DNA of 64,000 bases from Saprospiraceae bacterium (lineage in GTDB: Bacteria > Bacteroidota > Bacteroidia > Chitinophagales > Saprospiraceae), in NCBI GenBank assembly GCA_022448955.1, contig JAKVCU010000060.1:1-64000 (forward strand), in the 5' to 3' direction. Both the position numbers and the translations under genes were made by a program. Positions 8,273 through 17,112 of the stretch are shown piece after piece. The notes below the pieces were generated by a model. The model did no database searches and had not been told where the DNA came from. It saw only the letters and a list, made by a program, of their open reading frames with translations. Every line of letters starts with the position of its first letter. Position 1 is the stretch's first letter.

Positions 8273-9613
8273 CTAATTGTTATCCAAACCTGCTTTATAA
8301 GTTGCCAAGCAACGTTCCCTTGCTTCTTTATGATCAACAATTGGTTTTGGATAAGTTGGTGTCCCATATTCTGGAACCCATTGACGGACATACTCCATCT
8401 CTTTATCAAACTTTTGCTGTTGCGAATAAGGATTAAAGATTCTAAAGTAAGGTGCCGCATCTGTTCCACTCCCTGCAGCCCACTGCCAGCCCCCGTTATT
8501 ACTAGCTAAATCAAAATCCAATAATTTTTTTGCAAAATAAGCCTCGCCCCATCGCCAGTCAATCAACAAATGTTTGGTCAAAAAACTAGCTGTAATCATG
8601 CGTACTCGATTGTGCATATAACCAGTGGCATTCAACTCACGCATACCAGCATCCACAATTGGATAGCCCGTCTTACCTTGGCACCACTTTTCAAACTCTA
8701 CCTCATTATTACGCCATTCAATGCGATCATATTTTGCTCGGAAGGCATTTCCATCCACATGAGGGAAGTTTGTAAGAATCATGCTATAGAAATCTCTCCA
8801 GATCAATTCATTTAGATAGGTTTCATTTAAAGCTCTTGCACTGAGTGCTTTCTGGCGAATGCTAATTGTTCCAAAACGAAAATGCACCCCTAATCTTGAT
8901 GTCCCATTGATGGCAGGAAAATTCCGTGTTTTATCATAGTTTTTGATCAGACCTCTCCTTACAGCCTCTTCTGGAAATGATATATCAGTCTCTTCAAATC
9001 CCATCTCCTGCAAACTAATATTTGGCAAAGCATCTGTTTTAGCGAAAGCTTCAAAATATTTGTCATTTGGATAAGGCTCCAAGTAGTATGAAATTTCCAC
9101 TCCTTCTTCTGTCATACTCATTCTACTATCTAACTTAGCTTTCCAAACTCTACTGTATGGTGTAAATACCGTATAAGGTTCGCCATCTTTTTTAACCACT
9201 TCTCTTTCTTCAAAAATGACGTGATCTTTAAAAGTATGGAAAGGGATATCCGCCTTCTGCAAAAGTTTTGCAATCTCTCCATCTCTTTTTTTGGCGTAAG
9301 CCTCGTAATCTCTATTCGTATAAACCGCCTCTATATCATATTCTTCTATCAGCTGTGGCCAAATTGCTTCGGGCTTGCCATATCTTACTATCATGGAGCT
9401 GCCCATTTCCTCTAACTCTTCCTTAATCGCATTAACATGTTGATGGATAAAAGAGACTCTAGCATCTTTTTTATCATCTAAATCATCTAGAATGTTCCTG
9501 TCGAATATAAAAAGTGGCAATACATCCTTCTGATTTTTCAATGCTCTATATAGTCCTGCATTGTCATGTAAACGCAAATCTCTTCGGTGCCAAAAAATAG
9601 TCAACTTCCCCAT
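8273..9613 (-). CDS. phrB: Deoxyribodipyrimidine photo-lyase (class I CPD photolyase/cryptochrome family)
   Basis: Light-driven repair of UV-induced pyrimidine dimers using FADH-. The N-terminal antenna-binding Rossmann domain starts FWHRRDLRLHDNAGL. The C-terminal FAD domain contains TSRLGVHFRFGTIS, ELIWRDFY, GKTGYPIVDAGMREL, GYMHNRVRM and NNGGWQWAAGSGTDAAPYFR, which includes residues of the electron-transfer tryptophan chain. The length of 446 aa is normal. It is the first gene of a five-gene minus-strand operon. A dispersed repeat element begins only 11 bases upstream of its ATG, so the promoter must lie inside that element or overlap it. Confidence 0.93.
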   Translation of the reverse strand: MGKLTIFWHRRDLRLHDNAGLYRALKNQKDVLPLFIFDRNILDDLDDKKDARVSFIHQHVNAIKEELEEMGSSMIVRYGKPEAIWPQLIEEYDIEAVYTNRDYEAYAKKRDGEIAKLLQKADIPFHTFKDHVIFEEREVVKKDGEPYTVFTPYSRVWKAKLDSRMSMTEEGVEISYYLEPYPNDKYFEAFAKTDALPNISLQEMGFEETDISFPEEAVRRGLIKNYDKTRNFPAINGTSRLGVHFRFGTISIRQKALSARALNETYLNELIWRDFYSMILTNFPHVDGNAFRAKYDRIEWRNNEVEFEKWCQGKTGYPIVDAGMRELNATGYMHNRVRMITASFLTKHLLIDWRWGEAYFAKKLLDFDLASNNGGWQWAAGSGTDAAPYFRIFNPYSQQQKFDKEMEYVRQWVPEYGTPTYPKPIVDHKEARERCLATYKAGLDNN

Positions 9614-9623
9614 TAAATTTTGC

Positions 9624-9781
9624 TTAAGTAGTTAGGCTAGAACCTATCAGCCTCTGGCTGAAATTGGTACAATAAAGTTTTAGCATTCCTTCAAAAACCA
9701 TGCGTAACTTTCCTATCGTCAGTTACTTATAATTTTCGAAGGGACCATTTTATTATACAAGCAATTTTGACTAGCCGCTTA
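9624..9781. repeat. Dispersed intergenic repeat, copy 2 (about 158 bp)
   Basis: The element begins TTAAGTAGTTAG and ends CTAGCCGCTTA, short imperfect terminal inverted repeats. Inside are the first motif CAGCCTCTGGCTGAAATTGGTACAATAAA (9649-9675 region, shown in parts here) and a second hairpin around GTAACTTTCCTATCGTCAGTTAC. Copy 1 repeats its right half, and the copy at 40941-41140 repeats both halves. No transposase is encoded. It lies directly upstream of phrB. Confidence 0.75.
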
Positions 9782-10335
9782 TTGTGAATATAATTATCCA
9801 ATTAAACTAAGTAGTAAGCTCAAACCCTCACCTACTACAGGCAGGAATTGATACAATAAATTCTTTTAGTCACTAGAAAATTCGGAATTCTTTATACAGC
9901 CTCCTTACTTGTTACAACTGTTTGTTTTTCAGTTATTTCTTCTTCCTTTTTTTCTCAATAAAAAACAAAGCGAAAACACGGTCTGCCTACAGCTGAAAGT
10001 CAAGGCTTTATTGATTTTGCCTAAAAATGAGCTTTACAAAACGCTCACAAACAGAGCCGCTCCTTCGTCGCTCGCCAAATACTCTTTCTCCAAGCCCACA
10101 ACCTCATTTTTTTAATGACAAAATCAACAAGGTCGAATTTTATAAGCTGTTTATCAACTATTTATAATTGTAATTTAATACCTTCAGGATCATTAAAACT
10201 TTGAGATAACTCATATTAGGCTGACGAATTTATGATAAAAGCTATTTTAGGAACATCAAATTTGAAAACTTGTTCATATTGGACAGCTCAATAAAAGTAG
10301 CTAATTTAGCCGCTCAACAAATCAAAACCGATTCT
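9782..10335. other. Non-coding stretch between phrB repeat and TPR lipoprotein
   Basis: No convincing gene is present; the 68-codon open frame at 9909-10115 has no protein-like features. A degenerate piece of the dispersed repeat (GGCAGGAATTGATACAATAAA) is at 9840-9860, and a separate inverted-repeat element occupies about 9988-10153. The remaining 180 bases before the TPR lipoprotein are AT-rich with no clear promoter. Confidence 0.5.
9988..10153. repeat. Second inverted-repeat element (about 165 bp)
   Basis: Left arm 9995-10031 (GAAAGTCAAGGC, TTTATTGATTTTG, CTAAAAATGAG) is approximately the reverse complement of right arm 10103-10140 (CTCATTTTTTTAATG, ACAAAATCAACAAGG). About 70 bases containing GAGCCGCTCCTTCGTCGCTC lie between. 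The arms are imperfect, with small gaps. It has no coding capacity. It could be a MITE or the remnant of a mobile element. Confidence 0.5.
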
Positions 10336-11079
10336 ATGAAGACTCCAATATTCGCTACGATCGTAATGTGTTTATTCATGCTTGCTTGCGGTGGGCCTGA
10401 TACTTCGGTAGAAGGACTAGAAAAAAGTATGCAAGAAAATCCAAGTCCAGAGACAGCAGTCCAATTGGCAACGGCTTATATGGCTTATGTAGATGCTCAT
10501 CCAGATGACCAAGCCAAAAACAGTGATTATTTGCTAAAAGCATCCAATGTCTACTATGACTTGAATAATCCACAAGAGGCAGGAACCTTACTACAAAGAG
10601 CATTAGCTAACTATCCAGATGAGGTAGGACCAATCATCAAATCTAGTTTGAATGATCTTCGTATGAAGATGTTCAATGATTCGACTGGGAGGATAGATTT
10701 TGCGAAAGCTAATCAATTCATCCACTCTGCTGAGACTTTTGCTGACAATATGAAAACGGACTCTGAAGCCCCTCAATTACTACACAGAGCAGGCGAAACA
10801 GCTCGTTCAATCAGAGATTTCAACAAAGCATTGTCTATCTATGACAAGATTTATGAACAGTTTCCAAACTTTGAAAAAGCGCCACAGGCATTGTTCTTAA
10901 AAGCTTTCACTTTAGATAATGATCTAAAAAATACCGAAGCAGCTAGAGAACTATACGAGCAATTTCTTGAAAAGCATCCAGATAACGAATTTGCAGATGA
11001 TACACAATTCTTACTAGATAACCTAGGAAAGGATGATGAAGAAATTATTCAGTCTTTCCAGAAGAAACAAGATTCTTAG
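10336..11079 (+). CDS. TPR outer-membrane lipoprotein (BamD/YbgF-like layout)
   Basis: A lipoprotein signal peptide ends in a lipobox with Cys18 (MCLFMLAC). The mature part carries tetratricopeptide repeats, best seen near the C-terminus (FNKALSIYDKIYEQFPNFEKAPQALFLKAF, split here as the unit around residues 170-200, then ARELYEQFLEKHPDNEFADDTQFLL), which is the spacing of BamD/YbgF-type repeats. The start at 10336 is preferred because it begins the signal peptide; an upstream ATG at 10270 adds 22 unlikely residues. A hairpin terminator follows at 11101. The specific partner is unknown. Confidence 0.8.
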   Translation: MKTPIFATIVMCLFMLACGGPDTSVEGLEKSMQENPSPETAVQLATAYMAYVDAHPDDQAKNSDYLLKASNVYYDLNNPQEAGTLLQRALANYPDEVGPIIKSSLNDLRMKMFNDSTGRIDFAKANQFIHSAETFADNMKTDSEAPQLLHRAGETARSIRDFNKALSIYDKIYEQFPNFEKAPQALFLKAFTLDNDLKNTEAARELYEQFLEKHPDNEFADDTQFLLDNLGKDDEEIIQSFQKKQDS

Positions 11080-11100
11080 TTGATGAGTTTGTAAGCATGC

Positions 11101-11145
11101 GAGGGAGTGAATTTGTGTGTTAGAGTCAATTCACTCTCTCTCTTT
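11101..11145 (+). terminator. Terminator of the TPR lipoprotein gene
   Basis: GAGGGAGTGAATT (11101-11113) pairs with AATTCACTCTCTC (11128-11140) with one G-T pair, followed by CTTTTT. It lies 21 bases past the stop codon and also faces the convergent lptE gene. Confidence 0.75.
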
Positions 11146-11192
11146 TTACCTGGCCATATTGTCTTCTACTCTAAAGCTGTCCTCTTTTAAAA

Positions 11193-11690
11193 CTACCAAT
11201 CCGTGAAGGCTTTATTAAAGATATCTTCATTAATCTGGTCGGATATTGCTTGAATAGCTTCATCTTGAATAGCACTCAGATCTGTATCACTAGAGAAATC
11301 GAAGAAGAATGGAAAATTCTGTTTCCAGCCCTTTTCTGGTTTTTTATTATTGATATATTCAACAGAAGTATTAATCGTTAGTCTATTTAAGGCTGTAAGC
11401 TCACCAGGTTGTGGTGCTTCTGATGTTACTCTAAAATCTACGATTGAACCTCTAAACTCAATATCAGGGCTGATCTCGTCATAAACCAATCTTGATTCAA
11501 CTCGAATTTTTTCTTTTAAGCCTTCTGTGAAGCTAATATCAATTCCTGGAACAGCATTATTAGCATTGTTTTTAAATTGCTCCACATAGTAAGTTTTCAC
11601 CTCAGGATCGATACTAATTCCAGAAAATGAATAACAGCCTACCAAAAGTGTACTCATTCCGGCTAGCAGACAAAATATACGGAAGTTCAT
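11193..11690 (-). CDS. lptE: LptE-family LPS-assembly lipoprotein
   Basis: A short lipoprotein with lipobox Cys19 (STLLVGC) followed by YSFSGISIDPEVKTYYVEQFKN, the typical start of Bacteroidota LptE. The family forms the plug partner of LptD for lipopolysaccharide insertion in the outer membrane. The region LTINTSVEYINNKKPEKGW and a helical C-terminus are as expected for this 165-residue family. The position directly after a sigma-54 activator gene and miaB is the gene order I recall for lptE across this phylum, which supports the call. Confidence 0.85.
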   Translation of the reverse strand: MNFRIFCLLAGMSTLLVGCYSFSGISIDPEVKTYYVEQFKNNANNAVPGIDISFTEGLKEKIRVESRLVYDEISPDIEFRGSIVDFRVTSEAPQPGELTALNRLTINTSVEYINNKKPEKGWKQNFPFFFDFSSDTDLSAIQDEAIQAISDQINEDIFNKAFTDW

Positions 11691-11779
11691 ATTTTAAATA
11701 TTTAGAGAGAATAACGATATTTTATAGAAAGTGTGGGCCCATCAAAGAACTTTAACCATTTATTAGCATTCAAAAAAAA

Positions 11780-13075
11780 TTATAGTTCGTATTGTTTAAT
11801 TTTTCTGTAGAGGGTTCGCTCTGAGATACCCAGGTCATTTGCCGCTTCTTTTCTACGCCCCCGGTGTTTCCGAAGTGCCTTTCTGATCAGTTCCTTTTCA
11901 TTTTCTTCTAAAGAAAGGTTCTCTTCCACTTCTTCCGTATCATACTGTTCTTTTTGGCTATGGTCTAAGATAATTGGACGAGTTGGATTTAAGGTAAACT
12001 CGCTTCCCTCCTCTTGACTTGGCAGGCCAGCTTCCCCCACTTCAAATTCTGGAACAAATTTGGAGGTAGCGCCATTATTATATTTTGGATAATTAGGAGA
12101 ATCCAAGCCCATTAGTTCCCCAGGATTACTAACTTGGAGGTTATTATCGCGGATTAGTTCAAAAACAAGAGATTTTAGATCATTCAAGTCACTCTTCATA
12201 TCAAAAAGTAACTTGTATAGGATTTCTCGTTCTTGAAAGTTGTTAGGTTGTTCTGATGTACCATTTTCGGTAAGCATAGGGAGATTGCGTTCTCTGATAT
12301 CTGGGATGATATCAATTAAAGCTTCTGCCTCTACCAATTTCGTTTCACTCATCACAGACAATTGCTCTGCCACATTCTTCAACTGGCGAATATTCCCAGG
12401 CCAGCGATAAGTTTCAAGCAATAACTGTGCTCTTTCATCTAGTTGCACTGGAGTAGTGCGATATTTTTCTGCAAAATCAGAAGCGAATTTCCGAAAAAGC
12501 ATATAAATGTCCTCAGTACGATCTCTCAGGCTTGGCACGCGAATGGGTACCGTATTCAAACGGAAATAAAGATCTTCTCTAAACTTTCCTTTTCTAACCT
12601 GTTCTTCCAAGTTTACATTTGTAGCAGCTACGATACGTACATCAGTTTTTTGAGTTTTGGAAGACCCCACACGGATAAACTCCCCTACTTCTAACACACG
12701 GAGTAAGTATGCTTGCGTATCGAGCGGCATTTCTCCGATTTCATCCAGGAAGATGGTTCCACCGTTATAAGTTTCGAAATAACCTTTACGTTCAATTACT
12801 GCCCCTGTGAAGGCTCCTTTTTCATGGCCAAACAATTCTGAATTGATGGTTCCTTCTGGTATAGCGCCACAATTAATTGGAATAAACTTATTGTGCTTTC
12901 GCGAACTAATACCATGAATAATTTTAGAAAAAACTTCCTTACCAACCCCACTTTCACCCGTTATCAGCACAGACAAATCAGTAGATGCTACTCGAACGGC
13001 TTTGCTAAGCGCTCTATCCAAAGCATCTGACCTTCCCACGATGCCAAACCGTTGTTTAATGGATTGTAAGTTCAT
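11780..13075 (-). CDS. Sigma-54-dependent transcriptional activator (Fis family), no receiver domain
   Basis: The AAA+ domain starts at about residue 11. It has Walker A GESGVGKE (40-47), the sigma-54 contact loop GAFTGA (87-92), Walker B around GTIFLDEIGEM (106-116) and an arginine-finger region FREDLYFRLN. An acidic linker of about 130 residues follows, then a Fis-type helix-turn-helix (RKEAANDLGISERTLYRKIKQ). There is no N-terminal sensory or receiver domain, so activity may be set by expression level or by a protein partner. It begins 12 bases after miaB stops and is followed by lptE, so the three are likely co-transcribed. Confidence 0.92.
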   Translation of the reverse strand: MNLQSIKQRFGIVGRSDALDRALSKAVRVASTDLSVLITGESGVGKEVFSKIIHGISSRKHNKFIPINCGAIPEGTINSELFGHEKGAFTGAVIERKGYFETYNGGTIFLDEIGEMPLDTQAYLLRVLEVGEFIRVGSSKTQKTDVRIVAATNVNLEEQVRKGKFREDLYFRLNTVPIRVPSLRDRTEDIYMLFRKFASDFAEKYRTTPVQLDERAQLLLETYRWPGNIRQLKNVAEQLSVMSETKLVEAEALIDIIPDIRERNLPMLTENGTSEQPNNFQEREILYKLLFDMKSDLNDLKSLVFELIRDNNLQVSNPGELMGLDSPNYPKYNNGATSKFVPEFEVGEAGLPSQEEGSEFTLNPTRPIILDHSQKEQYDTEEVEENLSLEENEKELIRKALRKHRGRRKEAANDLGISERTLYRKIKQYEL

Positions 13076-13086
13076 TCGTTTCTTAA

Positions 13087-14523
13087 TTATTCACTAACAA
13101 TATTTCCTTTCAAAGTAGCACTTGTCGCTTCATACACTTTCACTGTGGTGTAATCACCTGGCTTTAGTCCTTCTTTTTTAGGAAATACGATCATCTTATT
13201 TTGAGAATTACGCCCTTTAAAATCCTGATCAGAGCGCTTGGAATCACCTTCGATCAAAACCTTGAAGGTCTTTCCTATATCATTCTGATTGTGCTTAAAA
13301 GAAATTTGATTTTGTAATCGAATAATTTCTTGTAAGCGACGTTTTTTAACTTCCTGTGGAATATCGTCTTCGAATTTTCTGGCAGCCATCGTACCTGGTC
13401 GCTCACTATAGAAAAACATATAAGACATGCTATAATTAGAATACTCAATCATGCTCAAAGTGTCCTGATGTTCCTCTTCTGTTTCTGTACAGAAGCCAGC
13501 AATGATGTCAGAAGAAATCGCACAATCTGGTATTATTCTGTAAATAGCATCTACTCTTTCCATGTACCATTCTCTGTCATAAGTACGGTTCATCAAGTCC
13601 AATACGCGGCTATTTCCTGACTGTACTGGTAAGTGAATATACTTACAGATATTTTCGTACTTTGCCATGGTGTGCAGTACTTCATCTGTAATATCTTTTG
13701 GATGAGAAGTAGAAAAGCGAACTCTAAGATCGGGATGCACAAGTGCAACCATCTCTAAAAGATTAGCAAAGCTAACCTTCTGCCCACTCTCAGGATTTTC
13801 CCATTTATAAGAATCTACATTTTGCCCCAGCAAAGTAACTTCTCGATATCCCTTGTTGTACAGATCTGTAGCTTCTGCAAGTATGCTAAAGCAATCTCTA
13901 CTTCGTTCACGACCACGAGTAAAAGGAACTACGCAGAAAGAGCACATATTGTCACATCCACGCATAATAGAAATAAAAGCAGCGACGCCATTTGAATCTA
14001 AGCGCAATGGGCTGATATCTGCATAGGTTTCTTCACGTGACAAAAATACATTTACTCCCTTTTCTCCATCTTCGGCTCCTGCCACTAGAGTAGGCAAATC
14101 GCGATAAGCATCTGGTCCGATTACCAAATCTACTAACTTTTCTTCATCTAAAAACTTAGATTTCAAACGCTCAGCCATACATCCTAATACACCAACAAGT
14201 GTTCCAGGACGACCTTCCTTTACTTTATCAAAAACTCTTAAGCGTTTACGGACGGTATCCTCTGCTTTTTCACGAATAGAGCAAGTATTGATAAGAATCA
14301 AATCTGACTCTTCCATATTTCGCGTTGGGCGAAAGCCTGCTTCACCAAGAATAGATGCAACAATTTCGCTGTCGCTAAAATTCATTTGGCAGCCATAACT
14401 TTCTATGTAAAAACGCTTTGCACCTCCTTGATCGGTAAACTGCCCTTGGAAAAAGACTTCTCCTTGCTTCGACTCATCTATCTTTTTTCCAATTCCTTCA
14501 AGCGTTGGATTCTGGTTATACAT
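13087..14523 (-). CDS. miaB: tRNA-2-methylthio-N6-dimethylallyladenosine synthase
   Basis: A radical-SAM methylthiotransferase that adds a methylthio group to i6A37 of tRNAs reading UNN codons. The N-terminal domain binds one [4Fe-4S] cluster through Cys45 ([11 protein letters not shown]), Cys81 ([10 protein letters not shown]) and Cys115 (GCMAERL). The radical-SAM CxxxCxxC is Cys190-Cys194-Cys197 ([22 protein letters not shown], quoted in two parts: [10 protein letters not shown] and VVPFTRGRE). A TRAM domain ends the protein. The length of 478 aa is normal. It is the first gene of the miaB, sigma-54 activator, lptE run. Confidence 0.96.
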   Translation of the reverse strand: MYNQNPTLEGIGKKIDESKQGEVFFQGQFTDQGGAKRFYIESYGCQMNFSDSEIVASILGEAGFRPTRNMEESDLILINTCSIREKAEDTVRKRLRVFDKVKEGRPGTLVGVLGCMAERLKSKFLDEEKLVDLVIGPDAYRDLPTLVAGAEDGEKGVNVFLSREETYADISPLRLDSNGVAAFISIMRGCDNMCSFCVVPFTRGRERSRDCFSILAEATDLYNKGYREVTLLGQNVDSYKWENPESGQKVSFANLLEMVALVHPDLRVRFSTSHPKDITDEVLHTMAKYENICKYIHLPVQSGNSRVLDLMNRTYDREWYMERVDAIYRIIPDCAISSDIIAGFCTETEEEHQDTLSMIEYSNYSMSYMFFYSERPGTMAARKFEDDIPQEVKKRRLQEIIRLQNQISFKHNQNDIGKTFKVLIEGDSKRSDQDFKGRNSQNKMIVFPKKEGLKPGDYTTVKVYEATSATLKGNIVSE

Positions 14524-14604
14524 TCTTCTTTTTGATTTAATATCAATGAATTCGTCTTCGACTTATACTAAGTTAGAGTTGGTTAGCAAAGTTCAAAAAC
14601 TGGG

Positions 14605-14612
14605 CAAAAATA
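14605..14612 (-). promoter_or_regulatory. Candidate -7 box for miaB
   Basis: On the minus strand this reads TATTTTTG followed by C, matching TAnnTTTG. It implies a leader of about 75 bases. A -33 element is not clear. Confidence 0.35.
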
Positions 14613-14750
14613 AAGAATTTTATCCAACCATGTGACATTTTGACAGGGGTTTATTACAGGACATTGTAAAGAAGTACGTTTGGGAGGGAGCGAGAGATAT
14701 TGTGAAGGGGTGTTGAGGAGAAGGGGGGGAGATCTTCTGTATGTGTTTTG

Positions 14751-14789
14751 AAAATGGAGATTTAGGAATGATTCCCAAACCTCCATTTT
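14751..14789 (-). terminator. Terminator of the TonB receptor gene
   Basis: AAAATGGAGATTTAGGAAT (14751-14769) pairs with ATTCCCAAACCTCCATTTT (14771-14789) with two G-T type mismatches, giving a stem of up to about 18 bp. It lies 11 bases past the stop codon of the receptor. The minus-strand side ends in TTTTC rather than a long T-run, so termination strength is uncertain. Confidence 0.6.
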
Positions 14790-14799
14790 TTATTATCAT

Positions 14800-17112
14800 T
14801 TAGAATTTATAATCTACTCTTGCGGTAATATTTCTAGGTGCATCCAAGAGTCCTGGCCTTCTAGAATATTCTTGATTAGTAAGGTTTTCTAAAATGAGGG
14901 ACAGCTTTAGCTCATCTGTAAACTGGAAAGCGGCCCTTGCTGTAAATATCAAAAATCCAGTATTATTAACTTCTCTATAGTCACCAAGATCTGGTACTAC
15001 AAAGTTTAGAATATCGTCAATGGCCACGATGTGACTATTATAAAATGATTCCAATCCTAAGGAAAGCTTTTTGTAAATAAATTCGGCATCAAACTTAAAT
15101 AGATGATTCGAACGATACTTCAAAACATTCTGTTTAGGTTCTGAAGACAAGCGAGAATTTCTTTGACCAAGCGTCTCATCAAAAATGATCTCTGCAGCTG
15201 TACTATCAAAAGATTCGAAAGTTGGATCGATATAGGTATATCCCATTAGAGTGGAGAAATCCACATTACCAATCTTACCTTTTCCTGCCACTGTAATTTC
15301 TGCCCCGCGGATTTCAGTTCCACCAATATTAACCGCACTAAAGCCGAAACCATAATCCCAAATCCCAAAGTTAAACTCGATCATATTATCATATCGAGAA
15401 GTAAAGGCTGCAATATCCACGAAACCTTGGAAAGAAGCAATTCTAAATCCCTGCTTAATTCCTAGCTCAGCTGTCCAGCCTGTTTCGAAATCTAGACCTG
15501 GATTAGGCAATATTTCAATAGCCCCTGCTTGCGTAAAGATAAACTTCTCCGCAATGGAAGGATAGCGATAGCCTTGGCCCCAACTTGCTCTAAGAAAAGT
15601 ATAATCAGTGATTTCAAAATTTGCACCTACTCGGAAAACCATTCTACCATCTTTCTCATCAGAAGGTTCTACAAGATTGGAATTTACCTCAAAGCCTGGA
15701 TTATTTAGTTCGTTATACTCATAACGTGCGCCGAAAGATAGATTCAAGCGATCGAATAGCTTTTGATCATACTGAAGATATGCGCCAAGGTTTAAAGAAG
15801 TAAAGGTAGTATCACCATACAATTCTGCTGTGATATCCGATGCCAAACCTACGAGTCCTGCGGTAAGCACACCCTCGGTAGTTTCCATTTTTCTTTGAAA
15901 CTGATATTCCCCATAATAAGAACTCGATACATTAGATTGGTTCCCGCTATTATCATTATTCACTCTTAAGAAACGAGCTTGAAATTTATGCCGATTCCCT
16001 GCCTTATCATAGTAAGTCAAAAAGGGATCAATATTATACCGGTTTCTTGCTCTAGTGGCAAGAGTTGTTGAATCTCCTACGTGGGCATTTTCAGCAGATT
16101 GCCAATAGAAATAAGAACCGCTACTGCCATTGTTAATATTAGCATTTACTCCTATGTTCAACCTTTCGTTTACACGATACCTTGTCCCTAGATTAAAACG
16201 GCCATATTTTTTAAAGAACCCTTTATTAAAAGATTGCTCATTAAAGTAATAACCTCCAAATACCAAGTCTACCTTACCCATTTTTCTGCGGTGTACCGCA
16301 CTCAGACCAGAGGAGTAAGGTGCATCATCCCACCATTTTTTATTTTTATCCTCCGGTGACATATAATGCGTATAAAAAGTCGACAGATTTGTTTCTGGCT
16401 CTGCTTTGGCATAAGCTGTACGAACGTTAACAATACCATTCAAAGCTGATGTTCCATATAAAGCAGAAGCAGCCCCTTTCAAGACTTCGACTTGTGCAAT
16501 ATTTTCAATAGGTACATCATCCCAGTTTGGAAATTGAGCATCTGGTTGAAGAATAGGAATATCGTCCACTAACAAGAGCACCCGACTACCCGCTCCTTGC
16601 GAATAACCAGAGCCACCACGAATATTGGCTTGACCATCAATAATAGTCACACCAGGAATTTTTTCAATCGCTTTATCGAGCTGAGGCTTATTCGTATTGT
16701 CAATTAAGTCAGCCTGTAAAACTTCAAGAGACACAGTGACCTCTCCTAATTCTTTTTCAAATTTCCCACTCGTTACTGTAGCTGTTTTGAGGATATTCGT
16801 TTCTTCTGTCATTGAAAAGTTTAACTCTTCCGTTTGACCAGCACCTAATTTTACTTCTTGTGTGATTGTGGTGTAACCAACATAGCTGAAGGCCACTTCA
16901 TAAGTACCAGAAGCTAAGACCAGCGTATACTTTCCGTCTAAATCAGTCACTGTACCGGAAGCACCTGCGGCGACTGTAGCACCGATCAAGGGTTCTCCAG
17001 TTTCTTTTTCGGTGATAGATCCAATAATTTTTGCGGTTTGCGCTCCTAATGATGTCATCATCATTAAGGCCAATGTTGAGTACCATAAAGATTTCTTGCT
17101 CATATATTCCAT
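14800..17112 (-). CDS. TonB-dependent outer-membrane receptor
   Basis: Signal peptide (about 1-25), then a carboxypeptidase-regulatory-like domain (about 28-110: GSITEKETGEPLIGATV and a DLDGKYTL turn). A plug follows at about 120-235 (IPGVTIIDGQANIRGGSGYS, EVLKGAASALYGTSALNGIVN), and a 22-strand-type barrel ends in the aromatic residue of DYKF. The plug's single-transporter form and the absence of a SusD partner suggest a siderophore, vitamin or metal-chelate receptor rather than a glycan system, but the substrate is unknown. The start could be 17103. It is monocistronic, with a strong 3-prime hairpin, and divergent from a T9SS protein. Confidence 0.9.
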   Translation of the reverse strand: MEYMSKKSLWYSTLALMMMTSLGAQTAKIIGSITEKETGEPLIGATVAAGASGTVTDLDGKYTLVLASGTYEVAFSYVGYTTITQEVKLGAGQTEELNFSMTEETNILKTATVTSGKFEKELGEVTVSLEVLQADLIDNTNKPQLDKAIEKIPGVTIIDGQANIRGGSGYSQGAGSRVLLLVDDIPILQPDAQFPNWDDVPIENIAQVEVLKGAASALYGTSALNGIVNVRTAYAKAEPETNLSTFYTHYMSPEDKNKKWWDDAPYSSGLSAVHRRKMGKVDLVFGGYYFNEQSFNKGFFKKYGRFNLGTRYRVNERLNIGVNANINNGSSGSYFYWQSAENAHVGDSTTLATRARNRYNIDPFLTYYDKAGNRHKFQARFLRVNNDNSGNQSNVSSSYYGEYQFQRKMETTEGVLTAGLVGLASDITAELYGDTTFTSLNLGAYLQYDQKLFDRLNLSFGARYEYNELNNPGFEVNSNLVEPSDEKDGRMVFRVGANFEITDYTFLRASWGQGYRYPSIAEKFIFTQAGAIEILPNPGLDFETGWTAELGIKQGFRIASFQGFVDIAAFTSRYDNMIEFNFGIWDYGFGFSAVNIGGTEIRGAEITVAGKGKIGNVDFSTLMGYTYIDPTFESFDSTAAEIIFDETLGQRNSRLSSEPKQNVLKYRSNHLFKFDAEFIYKKLSLGLESFYNSHIVAIDDILNFVVPDLGDYREVNNTGFLIFTARAAFQFTDELKLSLILENLTNQEYSRRPGLLDAPRNITARVDYKF

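Noticed and set aside
9909-10115. 68-codon open frame on the plus strand
   Set aside because: It spans the inverted-repeat element, has no recognisable motif and low-complexity hydrophobic start; explained by the repeat.
14583-14786. 67-codon minus-strand open frame
   Set aside because: It overlaps a G-rich non-coding tract and the receptor's terminator; composition is not protein-like.
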